The notes: generated by a model not told the origin, from the letters alone. Positions 45,950 through 54,854 are shown, counted from the stretch's first letter. The stretch: DNA of 64,000 nucleotides from Roseiarcus sp963717215 (GCA_963717215.1 CAVQVS010000003.1:186001-250000); one strand, 5' to 3'. Translations and numbers: made by a program.

Positions 45950-47242
45950 ATGATCCCCGCCGCCCGCGCCGCCGCCGCGATCGAAGTTCTGACGGATATC
46001 GAATCCCGTCGCCGACCAGCGTCCGACGCGATGAAAGATTGGGGCTTGTCGCACCGCTTCGCCGGCTCGGGCGACCGCGCGGCGATCTCCGGCCTCGTGT
46101 ACGATGCGCTGCGTAAGAAAAGCTCGTCCGCGTGGATCATGGGTGAGGCCAGCCCGCGCGCGGAAATGCTGGGCGCGCTGAGACAGACGCACGACCTCGA
46201 CGCCGAGGCGATCGCCGCTTTGTTCTCCGGCGAAGGCCATGCGCCGGGAAAGCTCACCGAAGCCGAACGCGAGCGGCTCACCGCCGCCGACCTGACAGGC
46301 GCGCCCGCGCACGTTGTCGGCGATTTCCCCGAATGGCTTGGCTCCCAGCTCGAAGCGAGCTTCGGCGGCGCTGCTGCGGAGGAGGGCAGGGCGCTTGCGG
46401 AGCGCGCGCCCGTGGATCTGCGCGTGAACACCCTCAAGACCAATCGCGACAAGGCGCTGCGCGCGCTCGCCCATCTCAGCCCCGAGCCGACGCCGCTCTC
46501 GCCCGTGGGCCTGCGCATCGCCATGCGCCCGGATGGGCGCGCGCCGCCGCTGGCCTCCGACCCGGCCTATGTCAAGGGCCAGGTCGAGTTGCAGGACGAG
46601 GGCTCGCAGCTCGCCGCACTCCTCGCGGAAGCGAAACCCGGGATGCAGGTCCTCGACCTTTGCGCGGGCGCGGGCGGCAAGACGCTGGCGCTCGCCGCCG
46701 CGATGGATAACCAGGGCCAGATTTATGCGGCCGACCCCGACTCGCATCGCCTGGCGCCGATCTTCGCCAGGCTCGCGCGCTCAGGCGCGCGCAATGTTCA
46801 GGTGCGCGCGCCGAGAGGGCAAACGGACGTGCTCGCCGACCTCGAAGGGCGCTGCGATCTCGTGCTGATCGACGCGCCCTGCACGGGCTCCGGGGCCTGG
46901 CGGCGCAATCCCGACGCCAAATGGCGCATGCGCCCCGGCGCGCTCGAGCAGCGCATCAAGGATCAGGACGAGACGCTCGAAAGCGCGTTGCGTTTCGTCA
47001 AACAGGGCGGACGCATCGTCTACATCACCTGCTCAATCCTCAAGGCCGAGAACGAGGATCGAATCGCCGCCTTCCTCGAGCGCCACGACGACCTTCTGCC
47101 GATCGACGCGAAGGCGCAGGCGAATGCGGCCCGCCTGCCGGCGCTCGCCGAGCATCGCTCGGCCCTTGGCTCCGGCTTTCGTCTCAGCCCGAGAGCGACC
47201 GGCACGGACGGGTTTTATATCGCGACCTTGACCCGGAGGTGA
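45950..47242 (+). CDS. rsmB: RsmB/NOP-family 16S rRNA (cytosine-C5) methyltransferase
   Basis: SAM-dependent RNA m5C methyltransferase of 430 residues. It has an N-terminal NusB-like helical part, the SAM motif LDLCAGAGGKTLALAA, IDAPCTGSGAWRRNPDAKW (motif IV, Cys for release) and RIVYITCSIL (motif VI, catalytic Cys). Family placement is secure, exact target site less so. Start at 45950 is chosen from homology; an upstream ATG at 45911 has a better purine stretch. Confidence 0.9.
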   Translation: MIPAARAAAAIEVLTDIESRRRPASDAMKDWGLSHRFAGSGDRAAISGLVYDALRKKSSSAWIMGEASPRAEMLGALRQTHDLDAEAIAALFSGEGHAPGKLTEAERERLTAADLTGAPAHVVGDFPEWLGSQLEASFGGAAAEEGRALAERAPVDLRVNTLKTNRDKALRALAHLSPEPTPLSPVGLRIAMRPDGRAPPLASDPAYVKGQVELQDEGSQLAALLAEAKPGMQVLDLCAGAGGKTLALAAAMDNQGQIYAADPDSHRLAPIFARLARSGARNVQVRAPRGQTDVLADLEGRCDLVLIDAPCTGSGAWRRNPDAKWRMRPGALEQRIKDQDETLESALRFVKQGGRIVYITCSILKAENEDRIAAFLERHDDLLPIDAKAQANAARLPALAEHRSALGSGFRLSPRATGTDGFYIATLTRR

Positions 47243-47417
47243 GCGCGCACGCGGCGGAGTCCGCAATGTCCGAACCGGAACGCCGCGCCTTGAAATGGCT
47301 TCAAAGCCAGCCGTCTTGCCATTCCCGCACAAGGCCCAATGCGCTAGTAGCGCTCGTTCTCCAATGGCGAGATGAACCCCAGACGGGTGGGCCCAAACGG
47401 AGGCAACCGCCGAGAGC

Positions 47418-48392
47418 TCAGACTACCTGATCGGGTTCGAGCGGGCAGACCGTATGCGGATCGGTTTCGACCTGGAACGTCGCGTGGCCGATCGCAAAGC
47501 GCTCTTTCAACCTTGCGCAAAGATCAACCAGGAATGAATCGCCAGGATGGCCGCCCGGCATAACCAAATGTGCGGTGAGCGCGGTCTCCGTGGTGCTCAT
47601 CGACCAAATGTGGAGGTCGTGAATTTCCTGCACTCCGGTCGCTTCGCAAAGGAATGCGCCAACCTCTTGCGATTCCAGGCCGGCGGGAACGGCATTCAGC
47701 GACATGGTCACGCTGTCGCGTAAGAGGCTCCAGGTTCCCCAGACAATGATGGCGTTGATGATCAGGCTCACGGCCGGGTCCAGCCAGAGCCAGCCGGTGA
47801 GCAAGATCACCAGACCGGCTATTACGACGCCCACGGACACAAGGGCGTCGGCCGCCATGTGCATAAATGCGCCACGGATGTTGAGATCGCCCTTGCGGCC
47901 CGAAGCAAACAGCCATGCGCAGACGCCATTGATCAGGATACCCGCCCCAGCCACGATCATCACCGTCTTTCCCGCGACAGGCTGCGGGTTCCAAAATCGT
48001 CCAATGGCTTCCCAGCTCAGTCCGCCGATGACGACCAGCAGGAAGGCGGCATTGAAGAGCGCGGCCAGTATTGACGTGCCGCCGAGGCCGTAAGTGAAGC
48101 GATGCGTCGGCGCGCGCCTGGAGAGCACGGCGGCCGTCCAGGCGACGCCAAGGCCGAGGACGTCACTCATGTTGTGGCCGGCGTCGGCTAGCAGCGCGAC
48201 AGAATTGCTGAGCAGGCCGTAAACCACTTCCAGAGCTACGAACCCGGCGTTGAGGGCGATTCCGATGGCGAACGCCCTGCCGAAACTGGCGGGTGCGTGG
48301 ACGTGGCCGTGCCCTCCGTGATCGTGTTCGTCGTGATCGTGTCCCGCGTGATTGTGGTCGGGGCCTTCGGGATGGTCGTGCGGGTGCGCCAT
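47418..48392 (-). CDS. cation diffusion facilitator (CzcD/ZitB-like)
   Basis: Inner-membrane proton-coupled divalent metal exporter (Zn/Co/Cd type), 324 residues. The N-terminus is His/Asp-rich (about residues 2-32). Transmembrane metal-site motifs are ALLADAGHNMSDVLG (helix II, HxxxD) and GAFMHMAADALVSVG (helix V). A C-terminal cytoplasmic domain includes IHDLHIWSMS. ATG 48392 is five bases after the stop of the upstream CDF gene, so the two form an operon under the MerR-type promoter at 49173-49203. Confidence 0.93.
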   Translation of the reverse strand: MAHPHDHPEGPDHNHAGHDHDEHDHGGHGHVHAPASFGRAFAIGIALNAGFVALEVVYGLLSNSVALLADAGHNMSDVLGLGVAWTAAVLSRRAPTHRFTYGLGGTSILAALFNAAFLLVVIGGLSWEAIGRFWNPQPVAGKTVMIVAGAGILINGVCAWLFASGRKGDLNIRGAFMHMAADALVSVGVVIAGLVILLTGWLWLDPAVSLIINAIIVWGTWSLLRDSVTMSLNAVPAGLESQEVGAFLCEATGVQEIHDLHIWSMSTTETALTAHLVMPGGHPGDSFLVDLCARLKERFAIGHATFQVETDPHTVCPLEPDQVV

Positions 48393-48397
48393 GAAGT

Positions 48398-49145
48398 TTA
48401 CTCCGCTGCCAGGGTTTGCGCGTGACGAGCGTCTCTATATTCCGCCCGCACCTGCCGCAGAATCTGCGCCGAGGACGCGGCGAAAATTCCGGCCATCATC
48501 GCCGCGACGCCAAGATCGGGCCACGCGGTTCCCCAGACGCCCCCCGCCGCGATCATCACCACCACGTTGCCGATCGCGTCGTTGCGCGAACACAGCCAGA
48601 CCGACCGCACATTGGCGTCGCGGTTCTTGTAACGCATCAGCATCAGCACCGAGGCCAGGTTGGCGGCGACCGCCAGCACCGCGATTCCCCCCATCAATTC
48701 GGCGCTCGGCAGACCAAGGATGATCGTGTGGTAAATCGTCGACCCCAATACCCAGAACGCCATGAGGCTCAGGGATAGGCCCTTGAACAGAGCCGCCGTC
48801 GCGCGGGTTCGGAGAATGGCCCCGATCATCGCCAGTCTCAGCCCATAGGTGAGGGGTGTCGGCGAGAAAATCCAGAGCGTTGGCCTTGAGCGCCTGGGAC
48901 CCGGCAAGCTGGGCTGCGATCATTTCCGTGAGAAACATCGCGCCGTTGAGGGCGATCACCGTCCAGACCACGCGCTTGTAACGCGGACCGCGCCCGTCGA
49001 AGCGGGGCACGCCCCCGTGACAGCCGCAGGCCGCATCCGCATCGCAGACAGTTGCGGCGCGGGGCTTCACCGCCTGCGGTTCAGGCAATCGCAGTGCCGG
49101 CGGGGCGCAACTGCTATCGCTGAAGTTGCAGCAATCGTCGGCCAT
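48398..49145 (-). CDS. cation diffusion facilitator-like protein (one apparent frameshift)
   Basis: Second CDF-type transporter, about 248 residues once one base is removed from the run of four G at 48853-48856 (plus strand). The first frame ends ALKANALDFLADT; the second continues LTYGLRLAMIGAIL and runs to the stop. The N-terminus is Cys-rich (DDCCNFSDSSC, CDADAACGCHG), suggesting metal binding. Membrane motifs include NALDFLAD and SRNDAIGNV, the usual paired metal-site positions. It has no C-terminal cytoplasmic domain. First gene of the efflux operon; AAGGAG precedes the ATG. Confidence 0.85.
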
Positions 49146-49172
49146 GGCCGCTCCTTTTCAGAGTTCGCCGCG

Positions 49173-49203
49173 AGGATAGAACCTCTAGCGACTAGAGGTG
49201 CAA
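49173..49203 (-). promoter_or_regulatory. MerR-type promoter/operator with 19-bp spacer
   Basis: On the minus strand TTGCAC (49198-49203) and TATCCT (49173-49178) are exactly 19 bases apart. Between them lies a perfect palindrome, ACCTCTAG-CGA-CTAGAGGT (49181-49199). The overlong spacer and dyad are hallmarks of metal-responsive MerR-activated promoters. It drives the CDF operon and sits next to the divergent merR-type gene. Confidence 0.85.
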
Positions 49204-49214
49204 GAGGCTCAAAA

Positions 49215-49709
49215 ATGGAAATTTCAATTGGCGAGTTGTCCCGCCGAACGCGCGTGAAGGCGCCTACTATTCGCTATTACGAATCGGTCGCCCTGATGCC
49301 TGCGCCACTTCGCAGCGAAGGCAACCAACGCCGCTATGGCGAGGCCGAAGCGTCCAGGCTCACCTTCATTCGTCACGCCCGCGGGCTGGGATTCGAAATT
49401 GACGCGATCCGTGCGTTGCTCGCGTTACAGGACAATCCGAGTCAGCCATGTACGACAGCCGACCGCATCGCCCGGGCGCGACTTGCCGACATCAGGCAGC
49501 GGATTCGCAGCCTTAAGGCTCTCAAAGCCGAGTTGGAATTGATGATCAAGGGATGCCGCCACGGCCATATCGCGACATGTCGCGTGATCGAGGTTCTCGC
49601 CGATCATGGTCAATGCGCTCATGACGAGCATGAGCCGCGACCCGACTGCGACGTCCGCAGTCGCGGTTCGGAATGTCCGGTTGACGTCGAAGCCTGTCAG
49701 GCTGATTGA
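49215..49709 (+). CDS. MerR-family metal-responsive regulator
   Basis: 164-residue transcription regulator. The N-terminal winged helix is typical: ISIGELSRRTRVKAPTIRYYE, then NQRRYGEAEASRLTFIRHAR. A dimerisation helix follows (ADIRQRIRSLKALKAELELMI). The metal-binding region has Cys at NPSQPCTTADR, KGCRHGHIATCRVIE and a His/Cys/Asp-rich C-terminus (HGQCAHDEHEPRPDC), suggesting Zn, Cd or Pb sensing. Divergent from the CDF operon, whose promoter it should distort when metal is bound. ATG 49215 lies only 12 bases from the operator, which also allows autoregulation. Confidence 0.92.
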   Translation: MEISIGELSRRTRVKAPTIRYYESVALMPAPLRSEGNQRRYGEAEASRLTFIRHARGLGFEIDAIRALLALQDNPSQPCTTADRIARARLADIRQRIRSLKALKAELELMIKGCRHGHIATCRVIEVLADHGQCAHDEHEPRPDCDVRSRGSECPVDVEACQAD

Positions 49710-49889
49710 GTTTGGCCCTAGGGCCGCGGCCATCAAGGCAAGCGGATCCCCTTTACGTCTTAATTCATTGATTTAGCGACCATGTTGCAAAACAAACTGA
49801 AATCGTATCGACATTTGTTTGTGTTTTATAGAATGTTGGCTATTATGTCTCCTTTTACCCGATATCCGGGTCGCGTGAAGGAGATTTGC

Positions 49890-50480
49890 ATGGTTGAAGA
49901 GAAGGCGCCGGTTCGGCGCCGGCGGTTGGGCGCGCATGGCTCGATGTTCCGGCGGAGGCGCATCTTCGCGAGCCTGCGCGAGGGCTACACCTATGACGAG
50001 ATCGCGGCCGAAGAGCGCGTGAGCCCCTCACGCATCCGGCAGATCGTCTCGCAGGAGTTGCAGCAACGGGCCGTCGACAGCGGGGCCGAACATGCGAAGC
50101 TGCAATTGGACCGCCTGGCTCCCGCGATCCAGCTCGGGGCCGAAGGCATCGCGGCTGGCGACATTTCCGCGATTGCGCCCTACCTCAAGGCGCTCGACCG
50201 GCTTGACCGCTACCAGACCGTCGCCAGCGCCAACCAGATTTATGACGATGAAGCGCGCAAGAAGCTCATGGACAAGGTCAACCGCATGGCGGAGAACCTT
50301 GGCATCGATCCGGCCTTCGAAGCGGCGGTGAAGGCGCACTTGCAGAAGACCGGCCAGATTCCCGCCGATGAGCCGGGCGAGGCCGAAGGGGAGGAGGCGG
50401 AGGCCATGGGGGCATCCGACGTCATGCAAGAGGCGAACACGCCTGAGGCGACCCATTGGGGAGGCTGGGGCGGGGGCTAG
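49890..50480 (+). CDS. helix-turn-helix protein of unknown function
   Basis: 196 residues. A basic N-terminus (PVRRRRLGAHGSMFRRRR) is followed by a helix-turn-helix (GYTYDEIAAEERVSPSRIRQIV), similar in style to sigma-region-4 or phage small-terminase HTHs. A long helical middle and a Glu/Ala/Gly-rich acidic tail ending in GGWGGG complete it. I do not recognise a family. AAGGAGA precedes ATG 49890. The 180-base AT-rich upstream region probably holds its promoter. A 10-bp-phased repeat array lies 58 bases downstream and may be its binding site. Confidence 0.75.
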   Translation: MVEEKAPVRRRRLGAHGSMFRRRRIFASLREGYTYDEIAAEERVSPSRIRQIVSQELQQRAVDSGAEHAKLQLDRLAPAIQLGAEGIAAGDISAIAPYLKALDRLDRYQTVASANQIYDDEARKKLMDKVNRMAENLGIDPAFEAAVKAHLQKTGQIPADEPGEAEGEEAEAMGASDVMQEANTPEATHWGGWGGG

Positions 50481-50538
50481 GATTTTTTTTACTCCAAACG
50501 GTCGTAACCCATTGAAAGGATTGATTCCGAAAAAATAA

Positions 50539-50610
50539 ACGCCAGTAAACGTCAGCATTTTTACTAGCGTTTACTAGCGTTTAAGCGCGTTTATTGGCGC
50601 TTATTTGCGT
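50539..50610. repeat. 10-bp-phased iteron-like array
   Basis: Five contiguous direct 10-mers (50561-50610), two identical TTACTAGCGT followed by TTAAGCGCGT, TTATTGGCGC and TTATTTGCGT. They face two inverted units (50539-50558: ACGCCAGTAA, ACGTCAGCAT) across a 2-base centre. The exact helical period suggests cooperative binding of a DNA-binding protein on one face. Confidence 0.8.
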
Positions 50611-50708
50611 ATGAGGCCCACGCCGTCAGGGCGCGTTTACGCGGAGTCCGCGGTCCGCGTCGACGACGCGACGTTTGACCGACCCTCGGGCCAACCCTAC
50701 ATAAAGTC

Positions 50709-51701
50709 ATGACCCGGCTCATCGACCTGACCGAACCGCGACCGAGCCTGCGCCATCCCGAGAAGGCGCACCGGCCGGACCAGCCGGTCGCCCGCAAGCC
50801 GCCCTGGATCCGTGTGCGCGCGCCGGGCTCGCCGGTGTTCGCCGAGACCTTGAGCCTCGTGCGCGAATTCAAGCTCGCAACCGTCTGCGAGGAGGCGCGC
50901 TGTCCCAACATCGGCGAGTGCTGGGACAAGCGCCACGCCACCTTCATGATCATGGGCGACACCTGCACCCGCGCCTGCGCCTTCTGCAATGTGCGCACCG
51001 GCCTGCCGGGCGCGCTCGACGAGGACGAGCCTCGGCGCGTCGGGGACGCGGTCGCGAAGCTCGGCCTTGCGCATGTCGTTATAACCTCGGTCGACCGTGA
51101 CGATCTCGCCGACGGCGGGGCAGGGCATTTCGCGCGCACCATCGCCGCCATCCGCCGCGCTGCGCCAGAAACGACAGTCGAGGTCCTGACGCCGGATTTC
51201 CTGCGCAAGGAGGAGGCGCTCGAGGCGGTCGTCGCGGCGAAGCCCGACGTGTTCAACCACAATCTCGAAACCGTGCCGTCGAAATATCTGACGGTCAGGC
51301 CCGGCGCGCGCTATTTCGCGTCGCTGCGGCTGCTCGAGCGCGCCAAGGAGCTGGATCCTTCGCTGTTCACCAAGTCGGGCATGATGGTGGGCCTGGGCGA
51401 ACAGCGCAACGAAGTGCTGCAGGTGATGGACGACATGCGTGCGGCCAGGATCGATTTTCTCACCATCGGCCAATATCTGCAGCCGACACCGAAGCACCAC
51501 GCGGTCGAGCGGTTCGTCGACCCGGAGGAATTCGCCGAATACGCGGCGATCGGCGCGGCCAAGGGCTTCCTGCTCGTGTCATCGTCACCGTTGACTCGCT
51601 CGTCGCACCACGCAGGCGACGATTTCGCGCGGCTTCGCGCCGCGCGCATGGCGGGTTTGAACGCCGACATCAGCGTTGACCCATCGCCGATGAGGCTGTA
51701 G
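50709..51701 (+). CDS. lipA: lipoyl synthase
   Basis: Radical-SAM enzyme inserting two sulfurs into octanoyl groups on lipoyl domains. 330 residues. The auxiliary cluster motif CEEARCPNIGECW and radical-SAM motif CTRACAFCNV are intact, and the C-terminal SPLTRSSHHAGDDF provides the conserved Arg-Ser-Ser ligand region. ATG 50709 fits the family N-terminus, although no strong ribosome site precedes it. tRNA-Lys follows 35 bases downstream. Confidence 0.97.
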   Translation: MTRLIDLTEPRPSLRHPEKAHRPDQPVARKPPWIRVRAPGSPVFAETLSLVREFKLATVCEEARCPNIGECWDKRHATFMIMGDTCTRACAFCNVRTGLPGALDEDEPRRVGDAVAKLGLAHVVITSVDRDDLADGGAGHFARTIAAIRRAAPETTVEVLTPDFLRKEEALEAVVAAKPDVFNHNLETVPSKYLTVRPGARYFASLRLLERAKELDPSLFTKSGMMVGLGEQRNEVLQVMDDMRAARIDFLTIGQYLQPTPKHHAVERFVDPEEFAEYAAIGAAKGFLLVSSSPLTRSSHHAGDDFARLRAARMAGLNADISVDPSPMRL

Positions 51702-51736
51702 GCACGGGGCTCGACACGCCTTCGGGCGCTTCGGGC

Positions 51737-51812
51737 GAGCGCGTAGCTCAATAGGTAGAGCATCTGACTTTTAATCAGAGGGTCGTGGGTTCGATTCCCA
51801 CCGCGCTCACCA
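51737..51812 (+). tRNA. tRNA-Lys (anticodon TTT)
   Basis: 76 bases including encoded CCA. Acceptor stem GAGCGCG pairs perfectly with CGCGCTC. The D-arm is AGCTCAATAGGTAGAGC. The anticodon arm TCTGA/TCAGA has loop CTTTTAA, with anticodon TTT at 51770-51772. T-arm is GTGGG-TTCGATT-CCCAC. Adjacent to the catabolic island. Confidence 0.97.
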
Positions 51813-51979
51813 ACCATATCGGAGCGAGGTTCGTCTCCTCAGAGCAGCCGTCGAACAAGGCCTGCGCTGAAGGCCTATGTCGATGGCGGCAACAACATCT
51901 ATCCGACGGCGCGGCCGATCGACAGCCTCGACCATCTGGTGGCGCCAAGTGTTGCCGTAATTGGCGTTCGCCAGCACAA

Positions 51980-52490
51980 TGACGGGCGCTTGCGGCGTCG
52001 GCATCGCCGGCGCGGCCGCCATGCTGAGGGCAGTGGACGCAAAGTCATGTTTGCATTCAACCTCACGGGCGAGATCCACGAATGCGCCGTCGCCACGATA
52101 TCGTGGAGAACCTCGGCGGCACGTGTGTGATGGCGAGCCTGAATTCATTGGGCGCCGTCGGCATGATCGCGCTCGGGCGCCACACCCGCTTACCCATCCA
52201 CGCGCACAGGACCGATTGGGGCTACTTGTCGCGCCATCCCGCTCTCGGCTGGTCTTACGTCGCCTGGCAGAAAATCTGGCGCCTCGCCGGCGTCGATCAC
52301 ATGCACGTCAACGGGCTCGCCAACAAATTCAGCGAATCCAGCGAGAGCGTGATCGCCTCGGCCCGCGCCTGCCTCACGCCAATGTTCGCCGCGAAGCCTT
52401 GTACTGTCATGCCAGTGTTTTCTTCCCGTCGATCGGCTCGGCAGGCAGCGGGGACACTCGCAGCCCTGGCTCGACCGATCTCATTTTCGC
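51980..52490 (+). pseudogene. RuBisCO-like protein remnant (3-oxo-isoapionate-4-phosphate enzyme type)
   Basis: Internal part of a RuBisCO large-subunit-like protein: RKVMFAFNLTGEIHE in one frame, then MRRRHDIVENLGGTCVM and onwards through SRHPALGWSYVAWQKIWRL and HMHVNGLANKFSES, then VMPVFSSRRSARQAAGT. One base is missing near 52076. The sequence then breaks at STDLIFAA. The N-terminus with the catalytic and carbamylated lysines is gone, as is the C-terminal GGG phosphate loop. This type resembles the OiaX/OiaT enzymes of apionate breakdown. Bases 51813-51979 after the tRNA are not assigned. Confidence 0.72.
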
Positions 52491-53053
52491 TGCCGACGCG
52501 GTCGTCACGGCGGTGCCGGACCGGCTGATCGGGAAGATCCTCAAGACCTTCGTCAAGGAGCTCCGCACCGGCGCCAAGGTTGTCAAGCTTGACGCGGCGG
52601 CTCCGCACGCGGGCGAATTGCCCGAGCGCGACGACATCACCTATTTCGTCACGGATTCGCAATACGCCGAATGCGAGGCGATCGCGCGTGAGATTTATAA
52701 GCCTGTGATGCGCGCGCACCGATGCACGGTCGAGGAGCTCGCCATTCTTGAACCGGCGCTTTCAGACACGGTCGGCGCGACATTCGCGCTTGCTCTGGGA
52801 GAAGCCACGGACGAGGCCGTCCGCCGCGGCGTGCCGAAGCAAGCGGCGATCGACTTCACCATCGGCCATCTCAACATCGAGCTTGCGATCGCGTCCGGGA
52901 TTTTTCCGAAAGGCAAGTTCTCGGACGGCGCCCTGCAGGCGATCGATAACGGCGAAGCCGGTCATCTGCCGCGACGGGTGGCTCGATCGCGTTTTTGCCC
53001 CGGCGGCTGTGCTTAAGTCGGTCAACGATTTTTGCGAGGTCGCGGCCCATTAG
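52491..53053 (+). pseudogene. D-apionate oxidoisomerase-like remnant (PGDH_C family)
   Basis: Readable as DAVVTAVPDRLIGKILKTFV, DAAAPHAGELPERDDITYFVT, then PVMRAHRCTVEELAILEPAL, EAVRRGVPKQAAIDFTIGHLN. After a frame change near 52955 it continues ICRDGWLDRVFAPAAVLKS to a stop at 53053. It lacks the N-terminal Rossmann half, being fused to the RuBisCO-like fragment, and the segment normally between YFVT and the YAECEAIAREIYKP helix. Pattern recalls ApnO of D-apionate catabolism. Non-functional as it stands. Confidence 0.68.
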
Positions 53054-53090
53054 CAAATCAGCCAGCAGCCGCGCCCCTTCGCCGTAAGCC

Positions 53091-53873
53091 TCAAGACATG
53101 ATCAGGCCGCCGTCAACATTGATGGTTTGCCCTGTGATGTAAGAGGCGTCGTCGCTCGCCAGAAACGTGACGAGCCCCGCGACGTCCTCGCCGCTGCCCG
53201 CCCGACCCATTGGGATGCTGCGCACCCACTCGGCCATAAGCTCCCCCGGCTTATAGTCTCCGAGGAGCTGGCCCCACGCCTTGTCGTTATAGGCCCACAT
53301 ATCCGTATCGATGATGCCCGGACAGAAGGCGTTGACCGTAATCTTCTCCTTCGCGACCTCCTTTGCGAGGCTCTGGGTAATTCCGACCACGCCGAACTTC
53401 GAGGCGGCATAGTGGGGCGTGTAGATGAAGCCCTGTCGCGCTTGTCCTGAGGCAGTGTTGATAATGCGGCCGCCGTGTCCGTGTTTACGAATTCGGGCGA
53501 TGGCCTCCTGACAGCAGAGGAACACGCCCGTTGTATTCACGGTGAGCACCGTGTTCCATTCCTCTTCAGTCATGTCCTCGAGTTTTGCGATCGTGATGAC
53601 GCCAGCGTTCTGAATGGACACATCTACGGCGCCGAATGCTTGCTCGGCCGCGTCGTAAAGCGTCACTACGTCTTTCTTCTTCGTGACGTCCGCAATATGC
53701 GCGATGGCTTTTCCGCCGGCCTTCGCGATATCGGCGGCGATCCGCTCGCAGGCAGTCTCGTTAGCAGACACAACGACAGCTGCGCCTTCTCGAGCGAAAC
53801 GCCTTGCGAGTGCGGCTCCAATGCCACGGCTCGCGCCCGTGATGACGACGGTTTTTCCTTCAAATCGAGACAT
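53091..53873 (-). CDS. SDR family oxidoreductase (polyol/sugar dehydrogenase-like)
   Basis: Intact classical SDR of 260 residues: VVITGASRGIGAALA, IQNAGVI, IINTASGQARQG, YAASKFGVVG and a C-terminal GQTINVDGGLIMS. Similarity in style to butanediol, sorbitol or acetoin-type SDRs. It is transcribed after the SorC regulator gene with a 34-base gap, so it probably belongs to the same sugar regulon. Substrate unknown; oxidation of a polyol or keto-sugar is plausible. Confidence 0.88.
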   Translation of the reverse strand: MSRFEGKTVVITGASRGIGAALARRFAREGAAVVVSANETACERIAADIAKAGGKAIAHIADVTKKKDVVTLYDAAEQAFGAVDVSIQNAGVITIAKLEDMTEEEWNTVLTVNTTGVFLCCQEAIARIRKHGHGGRIINTASGQARQGFIYTPHYAASKFGVVGITQSLAKEVAKEKITVNAFCPGIIDTDMWAYNDKAWGQLLGDYKPGELMAEWVRSIPMGRAGSGEDVAGLVTFLASDDASYITGQTINVDGGLIMS

Positions 53874-53906
53874 AGATGTTCTCCCCGTGATCGTATGGTG
53901 AACCGC

Positions 53907-54854
53907 TCACAACAGTTTTTCCGCGGTGAATTTGTCGGTGATGAGCATGTTGACGAGCTTGCCCCTGAGGCAGGCCCGGATCGCCTCGACCTTGCGATCG
54001 CCGCCGGCAACGGCGATCGCCCGCGGTGTTGCTTTCAGCTCTTCCAGCGTGATGCTGATAACGCGATCGTCGAGCGGCCCATGCACAGGAGAGCCCTCGT
54101 GATCAAAGAACCGTAAACCAATGTCACCGACGGCGCCGCGCCTTGCCAGATCGCGCAACTCATCATCGGTGAACGCATTGCCGGAATTAGCGAGCATAAC
54201 CGACGGCTGGAGCGCGCCGATACCCACGAGGGCGACTGTGAGGCGACGAAACTGATCCATCGCGGCGCGGACGTACAGGTCGCCAAGCATCACGAGCCGC
54301 GCCGCCGACGAACTCACTACCGCTTGCGCGGGCAGAAGCTGTGCCTCCGCTCCGGTAAGCGCGGCGAGGCGCGTGGTGAGTTGCGTCGCGTGGCTTTGGA
54401 CCGAAGGGTTGCCGATGCCGCCCAGCGTCTGAACCACGCGTTCCGCACGCAACCGCTTTGCGGGATGAATCGCATCCACCATCCGCAGCAGAGACGCGCT
54501 CCAGGACGAAATCCCGATGACGTCTCCTTCATCAAGCGTCGCCTCCAAATAGTGAGCGGCGGCGCCGCCAATGGCGGAAAGGATGGCTTCCTCCCGGTCC
54601 TCGAAACATTCGGCGACGATTGCCTCGTTTAAGCTATAGCGGTCGCGCAAAGCGGTTTCGAACTGCGGGTAAGTGCCGCGGGGCGCCGCGATTGAAACAC
54701 GGATAACCCCCTCTTCCTCGGCACGCTTCAACAAACGTGAAACAGTCGCCTGAGAGACATGCAGCCGCTTCGAGATGTCGGCCTGCTTGATCTTTTCCTC
54801 GTGGTAGAGTTGAGCGACGCGGAGCATCATCCGCAATTCGTCAGTTCTGCTCAT
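53907..54854 (-). CDS. SorC/DeoR-type sugar-responsive regulator
   Basis: 315 residues. An N-terminal helix-turn-helix (KIKQADISKRLHVSQATVSRLLKRA) is followed by a sugar-phosphate-isomerase-like effector domain (DVIGISSWSASLLRMV; VGIGALQPSVML; GDIGLRFFDHEG; AVAGGDRKVEAIRACL), as in SorC family regulators that bind phosphorylated sugars. Divergent from the transketolase-kinase-ABC operon, with two matching palindromes in the shared control region. The phospho-effector would be the kinase product. Confidence 0.92.
   Translation of the reverse strand: MSRTDELRMMLRVAQLYHEEKIKQADISKRLHVSQATVSRLLKRAEEEGVIRVSIAAPRGTYPQFETALRDRYSLNEAIVAECFEDREEAILSAIGGAAAHYLEATLDEGDVIGISSWSASLLRMVDAIHPAKRLRAERVVQTLGGIGNPSVQSHATQLTTRLAALTGAEAQLLPAQAVVSSSAARLVMLGDLYVRAAMDQFRRLTVALVGIGALQPSVMLANSGNAFTDDELRDLARRGAVGDIGLRFFDHEGSPVHGPLDDRVISITLEELKATPRAIAVAGGDRKVEAIRACLRGKLVNMLITDKFTAEKLL

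Noticed and set aside
50539..50610. CRISPR array
   Set aside because: Units are 10 bases and contiguous with no spacers, there is an inverted arm, and no cas genes are in the window.
51807..52148. Minus-strand frame beside tRNA-Lys
   Set aside because: Runs into the tRNA end and lies antisense to the RuBisCO-like remnant; no independent support.
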